Assembly (NCBI GenBank): GCA_938022235.1
Contig: CALIEL010000242.1
Span: 1-23,374, forward strand
Direction: 5' to 3'
From: Oribacterium parvum
GTDB taxonomy: Bacteria > Bacillota > Clostridia > Lachnospirales > Lachnospiraceae
Length of the DNA stretch: 23,374 bases
Part shown: positions 14,489-21,613 of the stretch, one piece after another
Numbering within the stretch: position 1 is the stretch's first letter
Layout of the letters: each line of letters begins with the position of its first letter
Program-made: the position numbers and the translations under genes
The notes under the pieces: model-generated
What the model was told of the DNA's origin: nothing
What the model saw: only the letters and a program-made list of their open reading frames with translations
Databases searched by the model: none

Positions 14489-15601
14489 TTAATCGGAAAT
14501 ATCCAAATCTCGGGTAATCAGAAACTGATAGCCGGGAAATTTCTCTTCCAGCTCTTTTTGGATGCCGGCAATAAGGCCATCCCTGTCCTTTTCTTCGAAA
14601 TCCACCACTATATCCATGTGAATCCGCTTCTTCTCTTCTTCTACATAAAAGCCATGCATCTGTAAAACATGCTCCTTGGATAAAACCAGATCATGAATTT
14701 CCTGCTGGAGCTTCAGGAGGGCTTTATTTTCCGTGTTGCGGGAGTAAATGCTGATTCCCGCCATAATCACATGGAAGTTTTTGTAGATTTTCCTTTCAAT
14801 CTTCCGCATTAAGGCATCCAGCTCTGCGGCGTGCATGGTATCCGCCACCTCGATATGGGCGGAGGCCAGATAGGTGTCCGGCCCATAGTTATGGAGGAAG
14901 AGATCATAGGTTCCGAAAACTCCGGGAATGGCATTGATGGTTTCTTTAATCTCCTTAGTCAAGTTGCTATCCGCTCTTGCACCAAGAATCTGGGAAAGGG
15001 TTTCCTGTAAAAGCTCCCAGCCGGCTTTTAAGATAAAGAAGGAAATCACAACCCCCACATAGGCCTATAAGGAGATACCGGTAAAACGGAAAAAGAGGGC
15101 GGATAAAAATACGGATAAGGACAGGATGGCATCATTTCCCGCATCCTCACCACTGGCAATAAGATTTTGGGAATTTACATTTTCACCTCTTCTTTTTACA
15201 AAACGGCTCAAGAAAAATTTGACCAAAACCGCTACAAAAATGATTATTAAGGAAATCATACTGTAGCTGGGCTCCTCCGGATGGAGGATTTTCTTTCCCG
15301 ATTCAATTAAAGAAGTGAATCCGGCATAGAGCACCAAAAGACTGATGACACTGGCGGTGAGATATTCAATTCGTCCGTGCCCCAAAGGATGCTCTCTGTC
15401 CGGTGCCCTGTTGGCCAGGCGGGTTCCTACAATGGTTATGACTGAGGACAGGGCATCCGTTAGATTATTTACTGCATCCAGAGTAATGGAAATGGAGTTG
15501 GAAAAAAGTCCGACTCCTGCTTTAAAACCGGCCAAAAACAGATTGGCCAGAATACCGATAATACTGGTTTGTACAATGACTTTTTCTCTATTGTTATTCA
15601 T
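14489..15601 (-). pseudogene. Cation diffusion facilitator (CDF) family transporter, interrupted by an in-frame TAG
   Basis: The two halves, 15601-15065 (178 codons) and 15064-14489, are in the same frame and together make a normal CDF efflux protein of about 370 residues. The N-terminal half has helix 2 with DAVNNLTDALSS, the loop HPLGHGRIEYL, and helix 5 with DAGNDAILS. The second half has the last helix and the cytoplasmic metal-sensing domain with a C-terminal extension. The stop is TAG at 15065-15067 in ISL-stop-AYVGVVIS, where a GAG (Glu) would fit. No ribosome site lies before the GTG at 15058, so restart is unlikely, and the main start at 15601 also has a poor ribosome site. CDF proteins export Zn, Mn, Fe or Co; here activity is probably lost unless the stop is a sequencing error or is read through. 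Confidence 0.82.
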
Positions 15602-15686
15602 AAAGTTACTTTATTCTATGTTTCGCAGAATTCCTTTCACTTTCTCTCAACTGTTTTCTGCAGAAATCTCCCTTCTCTTTGCTATC

Positions 15687-17066
15687 TTATTTCCAAAAGA
15701 TGTTTTTCGGAAGCTTTACCTCCGGCTTGTCAAAAAGCTTGTCTTTAATGGCAAGCTTCTTCGCCTCTTCATCGTAAATGGCCATAGGCTTCTGTCTGTC
15801 CTTGATGGCAAGGATAATGGGCACAAGGAAAATAGCCACCACACCTCCGGCAAAGCCGTTGTTATAAAGATTTGTCCCATTATAAAGAATTCCAACATTT
15901 AAGGCAACGGAAGAATGAAGAAAACCGGCTGCAATTCCCCAGAAAATGCCGAATTCTCCTGCAATGGGAGCCAAGGTAGTCACAAGAATCAGGGTGAGGG
16001 TAGAGCTGGGATCCTGCACGGACCAAACCTTCAAGAATCCTGCAAGAATTACGCCGAAGATTACCGGTAAAATATTTCTAAGATGCTTTCCGGTGGCACT
16101 AAAGCCCACCAGACAGAAGATGGAACCGATGGTGGGGCCGTTAAAGTCTCCGCCTAAAATGTAGAGAATTAAAGTCATGGCAAGACCGTTTACCCCCATA
16201 TTGAAGATGGTAGGATAGTCTCCGTATTTCTTTAAATAGTCCGGATTTCCCTGTCCGCTTTCCTTCAGGATATCCCGATAGCCAAGAATTGTTTCCTTTC
16301 GTCCAAAGAAAAGGGAAAGGAGCATCAAGACGAGAAAGAGCGCAAGCAGACTGTAGAAGCCAAAGAGTCTGTGGGTGGTATCCCAAACCAGTCGGGACTC
16401 GATTTTTACCCCGAAGGATTTCATCAGGGAAATGACGATGGTGGCGATAATACCGCAGGCGAAACCGGCATTGTAGAGGGAATAGCCCATGTGAGCGTGC
16501 TTGGTGTGGAGGGAAATGGGAACCAAAACATAACCGATGACAAGTCCTACAGCAAGCGCCAAAAGAAGCTGCAGGACATCCGGAATATTGGGAATCAGCA
16601 GAATCTGGGTGATAATCGGAGAAAGGGTGGTACCGCAAAGCCCGATATGAAGATATTTTCGGAAGGGAACCCGGTGAATTTTGGCATAAAGGGCATAGCC
16701 CAGAATTATCGCCCAGATATTTAAAAGATTCTTTCCGAAAAGAGAAAAGCCGAACATCAGACAGGAGGCCATGATACAGCTTCCGTCAAAATTGGATTTG
16801 GCGATACAGAGTAAGCCCAGGGAAATAATGGTGAGGCATCCCGCATTGAAAAAGGCTGCTCCCACGCCGCCTACCACAAAATAGTCCGTAATCAAAATAT
16901 CCGGTTGTACAATGATTTCCCGTACACCTTCAAAAACGCTCATAGGGTTTTGCTGGGTAAGACTGATGAGCATAAAATAAATAGGCACAATGGACATTAA
17001 AAGATAACGCTCCCAGTTCGGGAGAAAATGATGTAAAAGCAACTTGCTGTTTTCTGTATTTTTCAT
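15687..17066 (-). CDS. DUF1576 family multi-pass membrane protein
   Basis: A 459-residue membrane protein with roughly twelve helices. The two halves carry related sequences, SLYNAGFACGIIATI in the first and YNNGFAGGVVAIF in the second, suggesting an internal duplication like that of many secondary transporters. I recognise it as DUF1576, a family of unknown function common in Clostridia; transport is inferred from topology only. GGAG is about 12 bases before the ATG, a rather long spacing, but no better in-frame start exists and an in-frame TAG lies just upstream. It precedes the broken CDF gene on the same strand, 85 bp apart. Confidence 0.75.
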   Translation of the reverse strand: MKNTENSKLLLHHFLPNWERYLLMSIVPIYFMLISLTQQNPMSVFEGVREIIVQPDILITDYFVVGGVGAAFFNAGCLTIISLGLLCIAKSNFDGSCIMASCLMFGFSLFGKNLLNIWAIILGYALYAKIHRVPFRKYLHIGLCGTTLSPIITQILLIPNIPDVLQLLLALAVGLVIGYVLVPISLHTKHAHMGYSLYNAGFACGIIATIVISLMKSFGVKIESRLVWDTTHRLFGFYSLLALFLVLMLLSLFFGRKETILGYRDILKESGQGNPDYLKKYGDYPTIFNMGVNGLAMTLILYILGGDFNGPTIGSIFCLVGFSATGKHLRNILPVIFGVILAGFLKVWSVQDPSSTLTLILVTTLAPIAGEFGIFWGIAAGFLHSSVALNVGILYNGTNLYNNGFAGGVVAIFLVPIILAIKDRQKPMAIYDEEAKKLAIKDKLFDKPEVKLPKNIFWK

Positions 17067-17271
17067 GAAAAAATTCTACTCCTTCACTGCCGGGGGAGGG
17101 GGATTTTCCTAGCCGATTCTCCAATATGAAACTATTAAAATATTACAAGAAAAAGAAAAAATAAGCAATTATAAGATTCTAAGCAATTCCTCTACTAATA
17201 ATAAATTTTATAGAGGCATTCTATCGGAACATTGTGAACAAGAATCTATCGGGACCTTTGGGAATAAAGAC

Positions 17272-17300
17272 TTGCCTTTCTTTAGACTTTGTGCTATCTT
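17272..17300 (+). promoter_or_regulatory. SigA promoter of rpmE
   Basis: TTGCCT (17272-17277), a 17-base spacer and TATCTT (17295-17300), 132 bp before the rpmE start. The AT-rich part of this gap (17067-17271) probably also holds the DUF1576 promoter, but I could not single out a site. Confidence 0.6.
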
Positions 17301-17311
17301 GGTACGGCTAA

Positions 17312-17417
17312 GGGGTATACCCCCGACAAAGTGCTATTATTTTAGATAGCACATGCATTATGAAAACCAAGGAATCCCCCAAGAGGGATAGACGAACCGC
17401 ATGGTTGGCAATCATGC
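17312..17417 (+). ncRNA. Structured mRNA leader of rpmE (candidate L31 leader)
   Basis: The transcribed leader holds four short stems in about 105 bases: GGGG-TATA-CCCC (17312-17323), GTGCTAT/ATAGCAC (17331-17352), TCCC/GGGA (17374-17388) and GCATG/CATGC (17399-17417). Autoregulatory leaders ahead of L31 genes have been proposed in several bacterial groups, including Firmicutes. I cannot confirm membership of a described family. Confidence 0.4.
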
Positions 17418-17432
17418 AGAAAGAGGGAGAAA

Positions 17433-17639
17433 ATGAGAGAAGGTATTCATCCAACTTATCACCAGGCAACCGTAACCTGTAACTGTGGAAACACATTTGT
17501 AACAGGATCCACAAAGCCGGAAATTCACGTGGAAATCTGTTCCAAGTGTCATCCGTTCTACACAGGAAACCAGAAGCTGGCATCCGCTAAGGGTAGAATC
17601 GATAAGTTCAATAAGAAGTTTGGAATGCAGCAGCAGTAA
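17433..17639 (+). CDS. rpmE: 50S ribosomal protein L31 (zinc-binding form)
   Basis: A 68-residue ribosomal protein of the large subunit that bridges to the small subunit. The sequence MREGIHPTYH and the zinc ligands Cys16, Cys18, Cys36 and Cys39 identify the C+ form. AGGGAG lies a few bases before the ATG. It has its own promoter, a structured leader and a terminator directly after the stop codon, so it is a single-gene unit. Confidence 0.97.
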   Translation: MREGIHPTYHQATVTCNCGNTFVTGSTKPEIHVEICSKCHPFYTGNQKLASAKGRIDKFNKKFGMQQQ

Positions 17640-17643
17640 AAAG

Positions 17644-17666
17644 CAGGGCCTCGGCCCTGTTTTTTT
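17644..17666 (+). terminator. Rho-independent terminator of rpmE
   Basis: CAGGGC-CTCG-GCCCTG followed by seven T residues, beginning 4 bases after the rpmE stop. Confidence 0.92.
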
Positions 17667-17708
17667 GTTAATCTTTATGAAAAAAGCGTGATACTTTCTT
17701 GGGAACGA

Positions 17709-17737
17709 TTGTTCAAAGGCCGGTACTTTAGTATAAT
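17709..17737 (+). promoter_or_regulatory. SigA promoter of the DUF1385-prmC operon
   Basis: TTGTTC (17709-17714), a 17-base spacer and a perfect TATAAT (17732-17737). An inverted repeat GAAC-GATT-GTTC (17703-17714) overlaps the -35 box and could be an operator, though it is short enough to arise by chance. Confidence 0.65.
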
Positions 17738-17893
17738 TCTTCCTATTCCGGAAAGATAATTGGTTTATTTCCCGTTGAAACTTCTGTGTGTTTTGAAAAT
17801 GCTTGGAGTTTGGAGATCATCTTCAAAATAGAAAAGAAAGAATAGAAATCTTTTTGTATAGCCGGATAGTAAGAGCTTTGGAAAGGAAGAATT

Positions 17894-18877
17894 TTGGAAA
17901 AACAGGTATATAGCGGTATCGGCGGTCAGGCAGTGATCGAAGGCATTATGATGAAGAATAAGGAGGACTATTCCGTTGCGGTAAGGAAGCCGGACGGCAG
18001 TATTGACGTGATACAGGGAGAGTATCTGTCTTTAACGGACAAATACCCTTTCTTCCGCCTTCCTTTTTTACGGGGAATTTTATCCTTTTACGATTCTATG
18101 GCACTGGGGATGAAGTGTCTTAGCCATAGTGCCAGCTTCTATGAGGATGATGAGGGAAGCGAGCCGGGAAAGTTGGAGCAGTTTCTGGACAAGCTTTTCG
18201 GAGAGAAGGTGGAACAGGTGCTTTCCGCCTTAGTGATGCTCTTTTCCTTTGCTATGGCTCTGTTTATTTTTGTGGCTTTGCCCACCATTTTGCTAAGCTT
18301 TGTGAAGAAATTTCTTCCTATTGAATCGGCTCTGGCCTTCTTGGAGGGCTTACTTCGTATTTTGATTTTTGTTTTGTATATCAAGCTGATTTCCCGGGCT
18401 AAGGATATTCGCAGGACCTTTGAATACCATGGGGCGGAGCACAAATGCATTAACTGTGTGGAGCATGGACTGGACTTGACCGTGGACAATGTGATGGCTT
18501 CCTCCAAGGAGCATAAGCGTTGCGGTACCAGCTTTATTGTCTATGTGATGATGATTTCCATCTTCTTATTTATGTTTTTGCATTTTGACAGCCTCTATTT
18601 AAAGATACTGTCTCGTCTTCTTTTGATTCCGGTGATTGCGGGTATCAGCTATGAGGTGCTTCGTCTGGTGGGAATGGTGGACAACCCTCTTACCCACTTG
18701 CTCTTTATTCCCGGTATGTGGATGCAGGGCTTAACCACCAAGGAGCCGGAGCGGGACGAGGTGGAAGTGGCCATTGCGGCGGTAGAGCGGGTCTTTGACT
18801 GGAGAGCCTTTCAGAAGAAGGCCTTTCCGGAGAAGGCAGTTTCCGAGCAGGCGGTTTCTAAGGAAGGGGAAGCGTGA
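17894..18877 (+). CDS. DUF1385 family membrane protein
   Basis: A 327-residue protein starting with the typical GIGGQAVIEGIMMK block, followed by about four hydrophobic segments between residues 105 and 260 and the conserved HGAEHKCINCVEHG motif near residue 178, which looks like a metal or cofactor site. The start is TTG, with AAAGGAAG 5 bases upstream; no ATG fits the family's conserved beginning. DUF1385 is a broad family of unknown function, usually beside rpmE and prmC, as here. The stop TGA overlaps the prmC ATG (TGATG), indicating translational coupling. The C-terminal tail is repetitive (KAFPEKAVSEQAVSKEG). Confidence 0.88.
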   Translation: MEKQVYSGIGGQAVIEGIMMKNKEDYSVAVRKPDGSIDVIQGEYLSLTDKYPFFRLPFLRGILSFYDSMALGMKCLSHSASFYEDDEGSEPGKLEQFLDKLFGEKVEQVLSALVMLFSFAMALFIFVALPTILLSFVKKFLPIESALAFLEGLLRILIFVLYIKLISRAKDIRRTFEYHGAEHKCINCVEHGLDLTVDNVMASSKEHKRCGTSFIVYVMMISIFLFMFLHFDSLYLKILSRLLLIPVIAGISYEVLRLVGMVDNPLTHLLFIPGMWMQGLTTKEPERDEVEVAIAAVERVFDWRAFQKKAFPEKAVSEQAVSKEGEA

Positions 18878-19854
18878 TGGAAGATTGGATAGCTTCCTGG
18901 GAAGGTCTGGGCTTTCCGAAGCTTAAGGAAGCAAGCTTGCAAAAAATAGAAACAACGGGGGAGAAGCTCCTTGTGGAAGCAGGGGTGGAAGAAGAGGAGG
19001 CGGCATTGGAAGTCCGCCTCCTTTTACAGGAAAGCTTTTCTCTGAATACCGCAAGCTATCTTCTTAGAAAGCAGGAGCTCTTATGCAAGGCGGACAGGGA
19101 AAAAGTGGAAGCAGCCGGCATTGAACAAACGGAAATATTGGGAAAGCTTCATTCCTTTTTTGAAAACTTTGAAAAGCGGAGAAGACGGATTCCCTTGGCG
19201 CAAATTCTGGGAAGACAAAGCTTCTACGGACTGGATTTTTTTGTCAATGAAGATGTACTGATTCCCCGGGCGGATACGGAGTGTTTGGTGGACCTGGTCT
19301 TGGAAGACTATGCAGACTTGGCGAAGCAGGCAGGATCTTCTTCCTTAAATATTTTGGATCTATGCACAGGCAGCGGTTGCATCGGGATTTCTGTGGCAAA
19401 GCATTTGCCCTATCAGGAACTGCTTTTAGTGGATCTTTCGGAAAAGGCTTTGGCGGTGGCCAAAAAAAATGCGGAAAAGCATTTAGGGGAAAATGTTACG
19501 CTCTTGCAAAGTGACTTATTGACGGAGGTGCAGGGAAAGAAATTTTCCCTATTGCTCTCCAATCCTCCTTATATCGTCAGCAGGGTGATTCCAGGCTTGG
19601 AGCGGGAAGTTTCGGAGTATGAGCCTAAGATGGCATTGGACGGGGGGGAGGACGGACTGGTCTTTTATCGCCGGATTGCCAAGGAGGCAAAGGCGGTTTT
19701 GCTTCCGGGAGCAAGGCTTTACCTGGAAATCGGCTACGACCAAGGAGAGAGCGTAAAAGACATTTTCCAAAAAGAAGGATATGAAGCGGTGGAAGTTTTT
19801 CCGGATCTTTCCGGAAATCCCAGAGTGCTTCGAGGGATTTTCCCCGGAAAATAG
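18877..19854 (+). CDS. prmC: Release factor glutamine methyltransferase
   Basis: PrmC methylates the glutamine of the GGQ motif in release factors 1 and 2 using S-adenosylmethionine. The 325-residue protein has an N-terminal helical domain (to about 95), the IPLAQILGRQSFYG segment, SAM-binding ILDLCTGSGCIG (159-170) and the catalytic NPPY (about 229-232). The N-terminal part is some 35 residues longer than in E. coli PrmC (277 residues overall). The ATG at 18877 is preferred over the GTG one codon earlier because it overlaps the upstream stop, with AAGGGGA in place. prfA, the gene for its substrate and a frequent next gene, is not downstream. Confidence 0.93.
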   Translation: MEDWIASWEGLGFPKLKEASLQKIETTGEKLLVEAGVEEEEAALEVRLLLQESFSLNTASYLLRKQELLCKADREKVEAAGIEQTEILGKLHSFFENFEKRRRRIPLAQILGRQSFYGLDFFVNEDVLIPRADTECLVDLVLEDYADLAKQAGSSSLNILDLCTGSGCIGISVAKHLPYQELLLVDLSEKALAVAKKNAEKHLGENVTLLQSDLLTEVQGKKFSLLLSNPPYIVSRVIPGLEREVSEYEPKMALDGGEDGLVFYRRIAKEAKAVLLPGARLYLEIGYDQGESVKDIFQKEGYEAVEVFPDLSGNPRVLRGIFPGK

Positions 19855-19945
19855 TTCGTTTTTTCTACTGAAGAAAGAGTGATTTTTTATTTTTAAAAAC
19901 TTAGGCTTTTTAGGGGGCATTATCGGGAGAAACAGTAGTTCTTTC

Positions 19946-19974
19946 TTGACACGATATGCCCAATCTATTAGTAT
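19946..19974 (+). promoter_or_regulatory. SigA promoter of eno
   Basis: A perfect TTGACA (19946-19951), a 17-base spacer and TAGTAT (19969-19974). The leader has a small stem GCAA-A-GCC/GGC-TTGC (20029-20046) near the ribosome site. Confidence 0.75.
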
Positions 19975-20065
19975 AAGGATTGCGATTTAATCTATGGATT
20001 CTTAAAGGAATCTTAAAATTGGTTTCTGGCAAAGCCATAGGCTTGCAAGAGAAAGAGAGGGTAAG

Positions 20066-21361
20066 ATGAGCTACTTAGAGATTGAGAAGGTCATTGGAAG
20101 AGAGATTATTGACTCCAGAGGAAATCCAACCGTTGAGGCAGAGGTTATGCTGTCTGACGGAACTATCGGAAGAGGAACTGCTCCTTCCGGTGCATCCACA
20201 GGAGAATTCGAAGCATTAGAGTTAAGAGACGGAGATAAGTCTCGTTTCGGTGGAAAGGGTGTTGCTAAGGCAGTTGAGAACATCAACACCATCATCAACG
20301 ACGTTTTACTGGGAATGGATCCTATGGATATCTATGCTGTAGATCAGGCTATGATCGAGGCTGACGGAACCAAGGACAAGTCCAAGCTGGGCGCTAACGC
20401 AATCCTTGCTGTTTCTATCGCAACCTGCAAGGCTGCAGCAAACGCTTTAGACATTCCTCTTTACCGTTTCTTAGGCGGAGCAAACGGAAACCGTCTTCCT
20501 GTTCCTATGATGAACATTTTAAACGGTGGAGCACACGCTACCAACTCCGTAGATACACAGGAGTTCATGATTATGCCTGCAGGCGCTCCTTCCTTCCGTG
20601 AGGGACTTCGTTGGTGTACCGAGGTATTCCATGCTTTACAGAAGATCTTAAAGGATGAGGGAAATACTACTGCAGTAGGAGATGAGGGTGGTTTCGCACC
20701 AAACTTAGCTTCCGATGAAGATACCATTGAGCACATCTTAAAGGCTATCAAGGCAGCTGGCTACGAGCCCGGTAAGGATTTCGTTCTGGCTATGGATGCA
20801 GCTTCCTCCGAGTGGAAGAGCGAAAAGGGTAAGGGCTTCTACCATCAGCCAAAGTCCGGTAAGGATTTCACCTCTGATGAGCTGATTGCTCACTGGAAGT
20901 CTTTAGTGGAGAAGTATCCTATCTACTCCATCGAAGACGGTCTGGACGAGGAAGACTGGGAAGGTTGGGAGAAGATGACCAAGGAGCTTGGAGACAAGGT
21001 TCAGCTCGTTGGTGATGACCTTTTCGTAACCAATACTGAGAGACTTTCCAAGGGAATTAAGTTGGGATGCGGAAACTCCATCCTGATTAAGTTAAACCAG
21101 ATCGGTTCTGTATCCGAGACCTTAGAGGCTATCAAGATGGCTCACAAGGCAGGATACACCGCTATTTCTTCTCACCGTTCCGGAGAGACAGAGGATACCA
21201 CCATCGCTGACCTTGCAGTAGCATTGAATACCTGCCAGATCAAGACCGGTGCTCCTTCTCGTTCCGAGAGAGTGGCAAAGTACAACCAGCTTCTTCGTAT
21301 CGAAGAGGAGCTTGGTGCAGCAGCATGCTATCCCGGATTCGGCGCATTCAACAGAAAGTAA
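20066..21361 (+). CDS. eno: Enolase
   Basis: Enolase interconverts 2-phosphoglycerate and phosphoenolpyruvate in glycolysis. The 431-residue length is normal. Visible family motifs are SRGNPTVEAEV, SGASTGEFEALELRDGD, VGDEGGFAPN, SIEDGLDEEDW, the metal-binding LVGDDLFVTN, catalytic Lys342 in LIKLNQIGS and SHRSGETEDT. Codon use is more uniform than in its neighbours (strong preference for TTA/CTT-type and AAG codons), as expected for a highly expressed gene. It has its own promoter and a strong terminator, so it is a single-gene unit. Confidence 0.98.
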   Translation: MSYLEIEKVIGREIIDSRGNPTVEAEVMLSDGTIGRGTAPSGASTGEFEALELRDGDKSRFGGKGVAKAVENINTIINDVLLGMDPMDIYAVDQAMIEADGTKDKSKLGANAILAVSIATCKAAANALDIPLYRFLGGANGNRLPVPMMNILNGGAHATNSVDTQEFMIMPAGAPSFREGLRWCTEVFHALQKILKDEGNTTAVGDEGGFAPNLASDEDTIEHILKAIKAAGYEPGKDFVLAMDAASSEWKSEKGKGFYHQPKSGKDFTSDELIAHWKSLVEKYPIYSIEDGLDEEDWEGWEKMTKELGDKVQLVGDDLFVTNTERLSKGIKLGCGNSILIKLNQIGSVSETLEAIKMAHKAGYTAISSHRSGETEDTTIADLAVALNTCQIKTGAPSRSERVAKYNQLLRIEEELGAAACYPGFGAFNRK

Positions 21362-21370
21362 TTTTTACCA

Positions 21371-21413
21371 TAAAACGAGGGCTTACGTGTTTCTTACGTA
21401 AGCCCTCGTTTTA
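21371..21413. terminator. Strong bidirectional terminator after eno
   Basis: A perfect 18-bp stem: 5' arm 21371-21388 (TAAAACGAGGGCTTACGT) and 3' arm 21396-21413, with a 7-base loop. The A-run on one side and T-run on the other allow function in both directions. Confidence 0.93.
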
Positions 21414-21445
21414 AAATAAGGGATTGTAAAAAATCAAAACAATAA

Positions 21446-21464
21446 GGAATTTTCGGCAATATAG
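21446..21464 (-). repeat. Fragment of a structured-repeat end
   Basis: GAATTTTCGGCAATATAG (21447-21464) is an exact 18-base reverse-complement match to the outer end and flank of copy B (9394-9411), 85 bp after the eno stop codon. Following bases (TCCTTCTCATTTTC) loosely recall the element interior, but no opposite end was found. Confidence 0.5.
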
Positions 21465-21509
21465 TCCTTCTCATTTTCAAACTTACACTATTTTGTCTTA
21501 AAAATCCCT

Positions 21510-21536
21510 TATACCCACAATCCCCTCCGCCGATAC
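21510..21536 (+). promoter_or_regulatory. SigD (sigma-28)-like promoter of the chemotaxis receptor
   Basis: TATA (21510-21513), 15 bases, GCCGATAC (21529-21536). The consensus is TAAA-N15-GCCGATAA/T, so each box has one mismatch and spacing is exact. Chemotaxis receptors are classic members of this regulon. Confidence 0.6.
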
Positions 21537-21613
21537 CATTTATAGAATTATTATAAATGTTCTTTCTTTTTGTGGCATGGAAGTATTAGAAAGAAACTTA
21601 CCAAGGAGGGAAA

